The notes under the pieces are model-generated. The model did not search any database, was not told where the DNA came from, and worked only from the letters and a program-made list of their open reading frames with translations. The position numbers and the translations under genes were made by a program. Below are positions 9,135-18,101 of a stretch of 33,940 nt of DNA, piece by piece (position 1 is the first letter of the stretch; each line of letters opens with the position of its first letter). The stretch comes from Nanobdellota archaeon (GTDB taxonomy: Archaea; Nanobdellota; Nanobdellia; Pacearchaeales; GW2011-AR1): NCBI GenBank assembly GCA_030647125.1, contig JAUSKC010000023.1:1-33940 (forward strand), in the 5' to 3' direction.

Positions 9135-12100
9135 TTAAAACCAATGTTTTAAATTTTCTTGCTTTTCCAGTTCTTTCCCAAAAATAGAATCAATCTGCCT
9201 TTTTACTAATTCAACACTTTGTTTTATATAAGGAGATAAGTTATATTTATCAATTAAATTCATTGCCGGGTCAAGATATTTTTTTATTCCCCCTTCATGA
9301 ATTGTAAAAATAATTTTCCCTTTACAAACCGGACAAACCCCACTTAAAGGAGGTCGCCTCATAATTTCATTGCAGTTAACACACCTGAAACCTTGCATAG
9401 AAAATTTCCTCAAATTACCTTTCAAATCCCTTATAAAATGCCTTTCAATTATCAATCGCGCAACATCTGAAGTGTCAACCGCTCTTATTTTTTCAACAAG
9501 CGCCATTTGATGCTCTACTTTTTCTTTCATAGTTCCCAAAAGTTTGTAAGATGAACAGTTCACTCCTTCGTTAAAATTGTTTGTATCGTGTGTAAAACCA
9601 ATTCCAATAAAAGGATTTTTTCCTTGCTTCAACAATTTCTTAACTATAATAATACTTTCAACTTCAGAACTATGTTTTCTTTGTTCTGCTTTTATATACA
9701 ATTCTAAAGGATAGCTATTTCCTGCTTCCATAACTAATTCTAAATCAAGAATTTGTTCATCAACTTCTCCCGCTTCTATACGCGCATTCAAAACTAATGG
9801 AGCGTCTTGTGTTCCTCCCCTATGGCTTGGCAAGAATTCTCTGGAAAAATTAATTAATACATCAGAAAGCAACATTATTGCAGCTTCATCACCATCACAA
9901 TCACGTCTCATTGCAGCATGCATGTAAGGAGATGCAACAAGACCTTGAACTCCTGAAAACCCAACAAATCTACATATAACTCCTGCGCAATTATGCGGTG
10001 CCATACAAACCCCTAATTTCCCGACGAGATCTTCTCTTTTTTTAACATTATAAATCGGCTCTACCCCATAAAACTTCACCAAAAGTTCATCAATAAAATT
10101 GCATGTCTTCAAAAAAACATCGTCGGCCTTTTCATCCGGACTTTCCAAACATGAAGGAAGCAAAATATCATGAGGAAATAATTCTAAAATTTGTTCTTCA
10201 TTTTTTAAAGGCATTCCATAAATATCTTCATTATATCCAATTTCACATAATTTAGCTACACTAACTCCAACTTCCTTTGGCTTAAAAGCAGTTAGGGGTA
10301 ATTCAGTAACATCATATCTTATCGTCCCGTCCTTATTAACTTGTAAACCATACTTAGCGCGCAGAATCCCTTTCATTAAATTTTCAGGAATTTTTTTATC
10401 CGAACTCAACCCCCTCACTCCTTTAATTAAAACAGGAATCTCAAGATTGTTTAATTTTAATTTATTAACAGCATCGTTAAAATAATGATTTATGTCCAAA
10501 TCCTTAATCATACTAAAATTTCCTTTTTCATCACCCATCTCTTTTTCCAAACTTATTGTATCAGAATTTCTATAATAATATTTTCTTACACATTTATTTC
10601 CGCATTTTTCACAAGTTAAATAAATCGTTTCCACCCCGCATTTTTCACAATAAAATAAAGGAAAACTTGATCTGACTTTTCCAACTTTGCACGCTTCATG
10701 AACACTTCTTAATCTTCCACCCTCATTTCCTACTGGGAATAAAACATTCGGGCTCCCAATCAACTTTCTCAGCTTTGCTTTTTCTGGTCTGCCCATTCTT
10801 GTTCCAATAAAATCTCCTGCCTTATCTTTTATAACAAATTCAGAAAGCTCATTCACTTTTTCCAAAACATTTTTTTCATCATTTATAAGAAATTTGTCAG
10901 CAATAAAATCATTAAGAAATAATTCGTCACTTTCAAGCAAACTTAAATCCAACCCGATATTTGTAAAGAACTTTTTGCTGCTAATTTTTGAAAGAACAAC
11001 ATTCTCGACGACAAAATCATGCTCTACTCCAAGCAACTCCAAAGCCCTCTTCCCGAAGTTATACTTTTCCCACTCGCTTTTTCTAAAAGGCAAAACTATT
11101 TTGCCATCCCTTATCTGGGAATTCTTTAACCAAACTATCAACTCATTAAATTGTTCTTTATTTATCTGGCTCCAATAAAAAATATTCTTAGGATAAAGGG
11201 GAATGCTATATTTCTTGCTTAAAGCAATCGACTCATAAAAATCAACATCCCAAAAATTTAAATTCCCTTCATAACCTTTACTTTTTAATTCTAAATTCCA
11301 CCATTCTTCAACATAGCCAGGATTTATCAAAGGAGAATTTCTATTTAATACATCTGAAAACGGGACGAGCAAGTCACCCAAATAAATAATTTCTTCAACA
11401 TCTGAATAAAGTTTAGTCGCCTCTTCTTTTGTTTTTAACTGCTTTACACTTCCATTAAATAATTTTACAATTGGTCCTTCAACACAATCACAAACTGAAA
11501 CCGCGCATCCCTTAGTTGGCTTTTCAATTTTTAATTGCGTTCCTGTTGCGATAAAATTATCTGTGATTGCCATAGTTGCAGGATGTAATGACGTAGCTGA
11601 AAAACCAGACATTCTTCCACGGCCATATCTAAATCTTAATGCCCCCGATCTTGATGGATGCCCAAAGATCGGGCGACCAGCAACCAGATCCTTAATGTAA
11701 GGTGGGATATTATCACTTGAACTTTTACCCTTCACCGATGTCAATTTCTCATGAAGTTCTATATATTCTTTCAAGAAATCAAATCCAGTTGCTTGAATTC
11801 CATTCTTCTTGACCCCATTATAAAGCCTCAAACCTTTTGCCGCTTTTTGTGCAAGACCTTCAGAGAAAACTAAACACATTCCTCCCCTAAGATTGTTTGT
11901 TTCAATTCTTTCCAAATTTTTATAATTAGAAACTTCAAATTTTTCAGTTGGTTCGCCGCAAATTTGTATTGGTAAATGCCTTGCTAAAAAATCAATTTCT
12001 TTTTCCAAAGGTAAATATTGCAAATTAGTAACCCTTTCATGATAATCATAATTTTCCGCGATATATCTTTTGATTTCATCTTCTGTAGGATCGTACTTTG

Positions 12101-12623
12101 CATACCCAAATAATTCTCTTAAATAATCTATTAACATTAAAACAATACATGATGCCGTCGTCCCCGAACTTCTTATAGGACCGGAAAAATATGCTTTCAA
12201 ATAATCTTTTCCGTCGCGTGTTTTTGCCAATTTAACTTCTGTAAAACCTTCTATTGGACTCGATACGACCCCCAAAGTTGTATAAGCAAAACCAATTCTT
12301 ATTCCAGCATCAATTGCTTGTAACAGCGACGCAAATTGACAGAATTTTTGCTTCGCAACCTCTTCAGCAATTTTAAAAGAAACAGTCGCGTCCAATTTAC
12401 CATAACTTTTTTCAAGTTCTAAAATTCTTTCAGTTATTCCCGAATTCATAACTTGTGGATATATTGTCGCAATAAGACCTACACACTTTTCAGCCATGCT
12501 TTTTGCTAAAGGAATTTCAACTTTATCAACAGGATCAAGCCCTTTAGAACGCGCGTCCTCAGCGACGCTGTAAACTTTCCTTACATCTTTTTCAAGATTT
12601 ATAAAATATTGTTCAATTTGCAT
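9135..12623 (-). CDS. polC: DNA polymerase II (PolD) large subunit DP2
   Basis: 1162 aa with DP2 signatures (MHAAMRRDCDGDEAAIMLL, GRPEKAKLRKL, zinc ribbon CEKCGVETIYLTCEKCGNKC); no intein evident. Confidence 0.97.
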   Translation of the reverse strand: MQIEQYFINLEKDVRKVYSVAEDARSKGLDPVDKVEIPLAKSMAEKCVGLIATIYPQVMNSGITERILELEKSYGKLDATVSFKIAEEVAKQKFCQFASLLQAIDAGIRIGFAYTTLGVVSSPIEGFTEVKLAKTRDGKDYLKAYFSGPIRSSGTTASCIVLMLIDYLRELFGYAKYDPTEDEIKRYIAENYDYHERVTNLQYLPLEKEIDFLARHLPIQICGEPTEKFEVSNYKNLERIETNNLRGGMCLVFSEGLAQKAAKGLRLYNGVKKNGIQATGFDFLKEYIELHEKLTSVKGKSSSDNIPPYIKDLVAGRPIFGHPSRSGALRFRYGRGRMSGFSATSLHPATMAITDNFIATGTQLKIEKPTKGCAVSVCDCVEGPIVKLFNGSVKQLKTKEEATKLYSDVEEIIYLGDLLVPFSDVLNRNSPLINPGYVEEWWNLELKSKGYEGNLNFWDVDFYESIALSKKYSIPLYPKNIFYWSQINKEQFNELIVWLKNSQIRDGKIVLPFRKSEWEKYNFGKRALELLGVEHDFVVENVVLSKISSKKFFTNIGLDLSLLESDELFLNDFIADKFLINDEKNVLEKVNELSEFVIKDKAGDFIGTRMGRPEKAKLRKLIGSPNVLFPVGNEGGRLRSVHEACKVGKVRSSFPLFYCEKCGVETIYLTCEKCGNKCVRKYYYRNSDTISLEKEMGDEKGNFSMIKDLDINHYFNDAVNKLKLNNLEIPVLIKGVRGLSSDKKIPENLMKGILRAKYGLQVNKDGTIRYDVTELPLTAFKPKEVGVSVAKLCEIGYNEDIYGMPLKNEEQILELFPHDILLPSCLESPDEKADDVFLKTCNFIDELLVKFYGVEPIYNVKKREDLVGKLGVCMAPHNCAGVICRFVGFSGVQGLVASPYMHAAMRRDCDGDEAAIMLLSDVLINFSREFLPSHRGGTQDAPLVLNARIEAGEVDEQILDLELVMEAGNSYPLELYIKAEQRKHSSEVESIIIVKKLLKQGKNPFIGIGFTHDTNNFNEGVNCSSYKLLGTMKEKVEHQMALVEKIRAVDTSDVARLIIERHFIRDLKGNLRKFSMQGFRCVNCNEIMRRPPLSGVCPVCKGKIIFTIHEGGIKKYLDPAMNLIDKYNLSPYIKQSVELVKRQIDSIFGKELEKQENLKHWF

Positions 12624-14213
12624 TTACTTTACCACCCAATTATCTTTAGAGTAATCCTCAAAATCTAAAATCTTGACCGCGCGTGTCTTCAAATTAAATA
12701 AAGGAACTTTGCAAAAATCCGGTTCATTTCCCATTTTTTCTTGAAAGGGGGTTTTGCTTTCCCAACATGAACCAGATATTACTAAAATATTATTATAATA
12801 AGAAACTGCACTCTTATGGGTATGTCCTGAAAAAAAAATATCTGGAATTTTTTGTATGATATGAAAATCATTTTCTGATGGGAAATATTGGGCTGAAGAG
12901 TGTGTCGGGGCCAAATGCCTTTGACTCAAAAGATAATGCATTATCTTGTCAGGTGTATGCGCGGCTTTTTCTTTCATTAATCTTGAAATATTATTTGCGT
13001 AAAAATGATAAGACATTCCATGATACATTAAAACATCAAACCCGGAAAAATCTTCACACACCCCGATATTAACATAAGAAGGATTTGTTGTCAAAATAAT
13101 ATTTTTCAAGTTGTATAAGGGCCAGGCATATTTCTCGTCGAGCAATGGTTGCGGCTCCATTAATCTTAAAGCATCATGGTTTCCAGGGGATATAATTATC
13201 TTAATATCTTTTCTTATCTTACTAAGAAGTTCCGCGACTTTCAAATACTGTTGTTCAACATCCGGCAAAACCAAATCTTTTTCTTGTCCTGGATACTCTC
13301 CAACACCTGCAATTAAATCCCCAATCAAGAATAAATATTTAATCTTCTCCACTTCAGGAGTGTTTGGAATCTTTCCATTCAAATAATCTATAAATTTTAA
13401 AAATTCACTTTCCAAAAACCTATTAGACCCGACATGCATATCTCCTGTAAAAACAGCATATTCTTCTTTTGGACTTTGTTTTCTTTTACTAATCATCGCG
13501 TCCGGAAAAATAATATCATTAACAAAAACGATCTCCTGATTTCCCGAGCATTTAATTCCAATAACAGAATCTAAAGCAACTTCTTCAGTTTTAGCAATAA
13601 GCTCTGGCTTGCTTGCATGAATTAATGCCTTAATCTTACCTGTTAAATCTTCAATTTCTAAAATAACATTTTTATTTTTTGTGTAGCTTTTGTTTGCAAC
13701 CAATCCAATTAAAGAAATTCCTTGCCGGTTTCCAGAAATTTTATTTATAGATACTAAGTTATTTAGTTCTGAATGTTCTTGTAAAATCTTCTTCATTTCC
13801 CCAAGTCTCCCCCTAAAATGTCTTACAAAATCACCTACTTCTAACTTTTTCAAAGGGATTGAAGGCATTGATAAAACCCTTACATCTTCAAAATTTTCTG
13901 TCTTAACTTCCCCAACAGATTTTTCAATAGAAACTTCTTTTGAAATTTCAATACTTAAACCTAATTTTATTTTAAAAGTCTCTAGGCCTTTCTGGCTTTC
14001 TTTCGGAAGGCCTATCATAAAATTTTCTAATTGATTCCTATTCTCATTAAATAAATTTTTAGTAATGACTTTTTTATGTGTTTGGTTCTTTATTTTTTCT
14101 ATAATAAGTTTAACCGATTCAACATCCTCTGTTTCACTAAATAAATTTAGGACTTCCTTGTCTAAAAGTAAGCCATTGCTGACACAAAATCTTAAAATTT
14201 CATTCGACACCAT
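12624..14213 (-). CDS. polB: DNA polymerase II (PolD) small subunit DP1 (calcineurin-like 3'-5' exonuclease)
   Basis: Phosphoesterase motifs GDMHVGS, GDLIAGVGEYPGQE, SPGNHDA, GHTHKSA; OB region upstream; abuts DP2. Confidence 0.96.
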   Translation of the reverse strand: MVSNEILRFCVSNGLLLDKEVLNLFSETEDVESVKLIIEKIKNQTHKKVITKNLFNENRNQLENFMIGLPKESQKGLETFKIKLGLSIEISKEVSIEKSVGEVKTENFEDVRVLSMPSIPLKKLEVGDFVRHFRGRLGEMKKILQEHSELNNLVSINKISGNRQGISLIGLVANKSYTKNKNVILEIEDLTGKIKALIHASKPELIAKTEEVALDSVIGIKCSGNQEIVFVNDIIFPDAMISKRKQSPKEEYAVFTGDMHVGSNRFLESEFLKFIDYLNGKIPNTPEVEKIKYLFLIGDLIAGVGEYPGQEKDLVLPDVEQQYLKVAELLSKIRKDIKIIISPGNHDALRLMEPQPLLDEKYAWPLYNLKNIILTTNPSYVNIGVCEDFSGFDVLMYHGMSYHFYANNISRLMKEKAAHTPDKIMHYLLSQRHLAPTHSSAQYFPSENDFHIIQKIPDIFFSGHTHKSAVSYYNNILVISGSCWESKTPFQEKMGNEPDFCKVPLFNLKTRAVKILDFEDYSKDNWVVK

Positions 14214-14244
14214 TTTGATAATTTGTGATTAACTAAATCACTAT

Positions 14245-15453
14245 TTAATTTAATGTTTCATTAATTATATGTTTGGCTTTTTCTATAATATTTTTTGATA
14301 TGGCAAGCCTAATTTCCCTCATTCTGCCGCCTCTTCCTTTAGAAATTACCCTAACATTAATTATTCCTAACATATCAAACTCTTGGATTATATCTGAAAC
14401 ACGTCTTTGAGTTAAAACCTCCACCTTATATCTTGGGCATAAATCTTGGTAATAATTATAAACATCCCCTGTAAAAATTAATTCATCATTCTTTTTTCTT
14501 TCATTTAAATCTATAATTGATTTTAAAACAATTTGAAATTGCTTTGGCTCTGTTTTAATAACATCTAAAATCTTATCTTTTTCAATTTTATTATTTGCCT
14601 CATCAATATGTTTAAGCATAACTTTACTTGAATTATCCCTCTCAGCAAGTTCGCCCGCTATCCTTAGTAAATCAAGCGCTCTTCGTGCATCTCCATGCTC
14701 TCTAGCAGCAAAGGCGGCACATTTAGCGATGACCCCATCCTCTAAAACCCCTTGATTAAAGGCAATTTCTGATCTTTTACTCAAAATATCTTGAAGTTGT
14801 AGCGCATTATATGGAGGAAAGACAATTTCTTCTTCACCTAAAGAACTTCTTACTCTCGGATCTATTTCATCTAAAAAAGTCAAATCATTACTTATTCCTA
14901 CAATACAAATCTGCGTCTTACTCAATTCTGAATTAAGCCTTGTTAAATTATATAAAAACCCATCAGAAATTTTTTTAACTGTTTGATCAATTTCATCTAA
15001 AATTAAAATTAAAATTTGTTTTTTAGAATCAATTATTTCAATAAACTTAGCATAAACTGACTCTGTAGGCAAACCCGTTGCAGGCACTTCCCCCCCAACT
15101 TTTTTAATTAATTCAGCCAAAATTCTATATTCTGTATCTGAAACCTTTCTCAACTTACAATTAAGATACTCAATTCTTAAATCAAAATCTAAAGTTTGAT
15201 TAAATCTTCTCAAAAGCTCTTCTTTGACAAATTGTATACTTAATGTCTTTCCAGTTCCAGTTTTTCCATAAAGAAATAAATTACTTGTCTTTTCTCCTTT
15301 CAAAACAGGAGCAAGAATAGAGGCAATCTGTTTAATCTGTTCGCTTCTATGAGGAATTGTTTCAGGATTATAATTCGACTGAAGTATTGATTTATTTTTA
15401 AAAACTCCTTTCTTCGCAATTGAATCAAAAATTTGATCTAAATCATTAACCAT
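14245..15453 (-). CDS. orc1/cdc6: Orc1/Cdc6 replication initiator, AAA+ ATPase with wHTH
   Basis: Walker A LYGKTGTGKTLS, Walker B ILDEID, sensor region, C-terminal winged helix; beside AT-rich origin-like intergenic region. Confidence 0.96.
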   Translation of the reverse strand: MVNDLDQIFDSIAKKGVFKNKSILQSNYNPETIPHRSEQIKQIASILAPVLKGEKTSNLFLYGKTGTGKTLSIQFVKEELLRRFNQTLDFDLRIEYLNCKLRKVSDTEYRILAELIKKVGGEVPATGLPTESVYAKFIEIIDSKKQILILILDEIDQTVKKISDGFLYNLTRLNSELSKTQICIVGISNDLTFLDEIDPRVRSSLGEEEIVFPPYNALQLQDILSKRSEIAFNQGVLEDGVIAKCAAFAAREHGDARRALDLLRIAGELAERDNSSKVMLKHIDEANNKIEKDKILDVIKTEPKQFQIVLKSIIDLNERKKNDELIFTGDVYNYYQDLCPRYKVEVLTQRRVSDIIQEFDMLGIINVRVISKGRGGRMREIRLAISKNIIEKAKHIINETLN

Positions 15454-15468
15454 AACATCACACCATTA

Positions 15469-15481
15469 TTTCCTTTGGAAA
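15469..15481. promoter_or_regulatory. ORB-like dyad 1 (TTTCCTTTGGAAA)
   Basis: Perfect 5-bp arms, 3-nt centre. Confidence 0.55.
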
Positions 15482-15565
15482 ATAAAAATTTAAACTAATC
15501 TACCTCGAAGAAAATTAAGATATTATATAAAAAATTATAACTACTAATAAAGAAGGACACCTTAA

Positions 15566-15578
15566 TTTCCCATGGAAA
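15566..15578. promoter_or_regulatory. ORB-like dyad 2 (TTTCCCATGGAAA)
   Basis: Perfect 5-bp arms, 3-nt centre. Confidence 0.6.
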
Positions 15579-15768
15579 GTAAAATAAAGAGTAAATAATA
15601 TAATTTTTTATTAATTTTTTTATTTATTTAATACTTCTACTTTTTAATTTATATTTTTAATTAATTATTAATATAATATAATAATTATATATAATATATA
15701 TACTATATAATATAAATTTTTATAAATAAAATAAAAACAAACAAAAACAAACAACTCTTTTTAAAACA

Positions 15769-15797
15769 TTTCCATACGAAATCATAGGGTGACACCC
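15769..15797. promoter_or_regulatory. ORB-like dyad 3 with adjacent GGGTGACACCC palindrome
   Basis: TTTCCATACGAAATCATAGGGTGACACCC: dyad with one mismatch followed by G-string element, as in archaeal ORBs. Confidence 0.65.
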
Positions 15798-15941
15798 CCT
15801 TTTATATTTAAATTACCAATCAAAATCTTAAAAAATTAGTTAATATTTTATTAGAATCATTAAAAAACCAAAAACAATATCACTCAAAAACTATGTTTTT
15901 TTCATAGAAAACTTTATAAATTTGCTTTTTATTTTTTCAAC

Positions 15942-16202
15942 ATGCAAAACGGTAAAAATCCATACTCAACTATTCTTAGTAAGATGATTGTTACTAAAGA
16001 AGGTAAAAGGTTGGGTTTTGTAAAAGACATTACTTTTGAAACAAAATCTGGAGAATTAATTAATATTGTTGTAAAGGACTCAACTCCTTATACAAGGAAC
16101 CTTAACCTTGAAAAGACAAAATCTGATGAATTTTTGATTCCTTATAGTGCTATTATAGCAATTGGTGATTTTGTTATAGTTTCTGAAGAAGATCTGATCT
16201 AA
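15942..16202 (+). CDS. PRC-barrel domain protein
   Basis: GKRLGFVKDITFETKSGELINIVVKDS...FLIPYSAIIAIGDFVIVSEE. Confidence 0.85.
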   Translation: MQNGKNPYSTILSKMIVTKEGKRLGFVKDITFETKSGELINIVVKDSTPYTRNLNLEKTKSDEFLIPYSAIIAIGDFVIVSEEDLI

Positions 16203-16247
16203 CTTTTTAATATAAATATTTAAAAATCTTAATCTCAAGATAATAAA

Positions 16248-16664
16248 ATGAAATTAGTGGGATTTAGTTTTAATAAAATAGTAGCTGAGAAGATTTCTAT
16301 GGAAAGACCTAAAAATTTAACAATAAACACTGGAATAGACATTTCTACAATTTCTAAGGCAGACACAGAGATTTCTATGGGTAAAGAGGAAATTTTACAT
16401 ATAACTTTCAATTATAAGATTGAATATAACCCCAAATATGCCCAAATTCAGTTTTCTGGAGAGGTCTTCCTAGGAGTTGACAAAAAAATTTCTTTAGAAA
16501 TTTTAAAACAGTGGAAAGAGAAAAACCTTTCTGAAGAGTTTAAAATATCCCTTTTTAATATTATCTTTCGTAAATCAAATATAAAAGCCCTAGATTTAGA
16601 AGACCAAATCGGCCTTCCACTTCATATTCCTTTACCGCGCCTTTCTGGTGAAAAGAAAGATTAA
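16248..16664 (+). CDS. Hypothetical protein; possibly SecB-like fold
   Basis: Strand-rich 138 aa with FNKI..EK.......INTGIDIS...LHITFNYKIEYNPKYAQIQFSGEVFL; SecB-like assignment is tentative. Confidence 0.5.
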   Translation: MKLVGFSFNKIVAEKISMERPKNLTINTGIDISTISKADTEISMGKEEILHITFNYKIEYNPKYAQIQFSGEVFLGVDKKISLEILKQWKEKNLSEEFKISLFNIIFRKSNIKALDLEDQIGLPLHIPLPRLSGEKKD

Positions 16665-16723
16665 GATTCTTAACTATTATTAAATTTACAAAGTTTTTTA
16701 TACCGAATAATTAATTTTAATCT

Positions 16724-16990
16724 ATGAGGATTTCAAAAGCAAAACAAGATAAGATCTCAGAGCAAATTCTTGCATTACTCTTTACCTCTAACTTAAGGCC
16801 TTTATTCACTTCACAAATCTCTCATGAAATCGCGCGTGATGAAGAGTTTGTTAAGAAAATTTTGTTTAACCTCAAAAAGAAAGGTTTGGTGAATGAAGTG
16901 ACTAAAAATCCTAAAGGGGTGTCTTATCTTAAACGTTCGCGCTGGCAACTTTCTGATTTAACTTATAGTGCTTATAAACAGCGCCAATAA
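16724..16990 (+). CDS. Small winged-HTH DNA-binding protein
   Basis: SQISHEIARDEEFVKKILFNLKKKGLVNEVTKNPKGVSYLKRSRWQLS. Confidence 0.75.
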   Translation: MRISKAKQDKISEQILALLFTSNLRPLFTSQISHEIARDEEFVKKILFNLKKKGLVNEVTKNPKGVSYLKRSRWQLSDLTYSAYKQRQ

Positions 16991-17039
16991 TCTCTTTTAC
17001 CCACTATAATATTTTTATACTCTTTATCTTACTAAATTT

Positions 17040-17849
17040 ATGGATCAATTAAAAGAGGCGTTCCAAAAAGTAAAATATGATATTGATTCTATAAAATTAG
17101 AACTTTCATTCTTACATAACTACCTTAAAGAAGATAGAGAGAAGATGATAGAAATTGTCGAATTAATGTCTAAACTAAATCAAAAAATCTCTTTGCTTAA
17201 TTTAAATATAAATAACATTAAAAGTAAAGTAGAAGACTATTCAATCCCCTCTTTATTTTCATTTCCAAACTTAATCCCTCAAAGTTCGTACAATCCTCAA
17301 GATAACAATTCAACACATACTCCCACACATAACCCCTCAAATAAGACAAATCCAACACATACTCCCACACATAATACCCTCTTTAACCCCTTAAACAACC
17401 AAAATTCACCTATTTCCATAGGAAATGAGGGGGTTCCAACAGACAGACAGACAGACCAACAGACAGACGTTTCGACAGATCTTTTGGTTAAAAATGTGCT
17501 TAAAAACACCCTAAACCCCATAAACGACGCAGCAAATATTCTAACCTCTTTAGATGCTTTAAAAAAAGAAATACGGCTTAAATTTAAACGCCTTACAGAA
17601 CAAGAAATAATCGTTTTCTCGACGATATATCAATTAGAAGATGAAATGGGTTATGCGGACTATAAATCTATTTCAGATAGGTTAAAACTTACTGAAAGCT
17701 CTATAAGAGACTATGTCGGGCGTTTAATAATTAAAGGAATTCCCGTCGATAAAAAGAAGTTAAACAATAAATCTATTCAATTGAATATTTCCCAAAATCT
17801 TAGAAAAATTGCCTCTTTGCCTACAATTCTCCAATTAAGGGATCTTTAA
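17040..17849 (+). CDS. Coiled coil - low-complexity linker - C-terminal HTH protein (paralogue A)
   Basis: N-terminal heptad-like helix, Thr/His/Pro/Asn linker, C-terminal LTEQEIIVFSTIYQLEDEMGYADYKSISDRLKLTESSIRDYVGRLIIKGI HTH. Confidence 0.8.
   Translation: MDQLKEAFQKVKYDIDSIKLELSFLHNYLKEDREKMIEIVELMSKLNQKISLLNLNINNIKSKVEDYSIPSLFSFPNLIPQSSYNPQDNNSTHTPTHNPSNKTNPTHTPTHNTLFNPLNNQNSPISIGNEGVPTDRQTDQQTDVSTDLLVKNVLKNTLNPINDAANILTSLDALKKEIRLKFKRLTEQEIIVFSTIYQLEDEMGYADYKSISDRLKLTESSIRDYVGRLIIKGIPVDKKKLNNKSIQLNISQNLRKIASLPTILQLRDL
17311..17374 (+). repeat. Exact 22-bp direct repeat CAACACATACTCCCACACATAA, two copies at 42-bp period (inside CDS)
   Basis: 17311-17332 and 17353-17374. Confidence 0.9.
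17413..17433. promoter_or_regulatory. ORB-like element inside CDS (TTTCCATAGGAAATGAGGGGG)
   Basis: Perfect TTTCC-N3-GGAAA dyad followed by G-string, closest match to ORB architecture in the window. Confidence 0.6.
17438..17470 (+). repeat. ACAG/ACAGACAGACAG microrepeat inside CDS (encodes TDRQTDQQTD)
   Basis: CAACAGACAGACAGACAGACCAACAGACAGACG. Confidence 0.85.
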
Positions 17850-18101
17850 TTTAGTTTTTCGTCTCACCGAATAAATATCTTTACTCTCCCTTTTTTATAA
17901 CTAATTCCTTTCAACACTTACATTTTATGCCTTTCTTTGTTTATTTTATTAAAAAACCTCTCTTTTTGAATAATTTTTTATGAAAATCTATCTTTTCTTT
18001 CAAAAAATCAAGGCCCAAATCTATCTTTATCTCACTTTTGGCCTTACCTCCCTCTTTTTTCTTATTTTTTCCATCCAACAAACTCTCACTTTCCATGTTT
18101 T

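Larger units (their letters stand above)
15454..15941. other. Putative chromosomal replication origin (oriC) with AT-rich unwinding region
   Basis: Directly upstream of orc1; roughly 15600-15740 almost pure A/T; three TTTCC-N3-(G/C)GAAA dyads; genes left are mainly - and genes right mainly +. Confidence 0.75.

Noticed and set aside
10894-11178. 94-aa + strand ORF within DP2
   Set aside because: Antisense to a confidently assigned gene. The same reasoning applies to + ORFs at 12878, 13111, 13690, 28228, 32510 and similar.
9135-12623. Intein in DP2
   Set aside because: Length is ordinary for an intein-free DP2 and no splicing or homing-endonuclease block was seen.
17297-17521. 74-aa minus-strand ORF with GVCVG repeats
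   Set aside because: Antisense shadow of the repeat linker in paralogue A.
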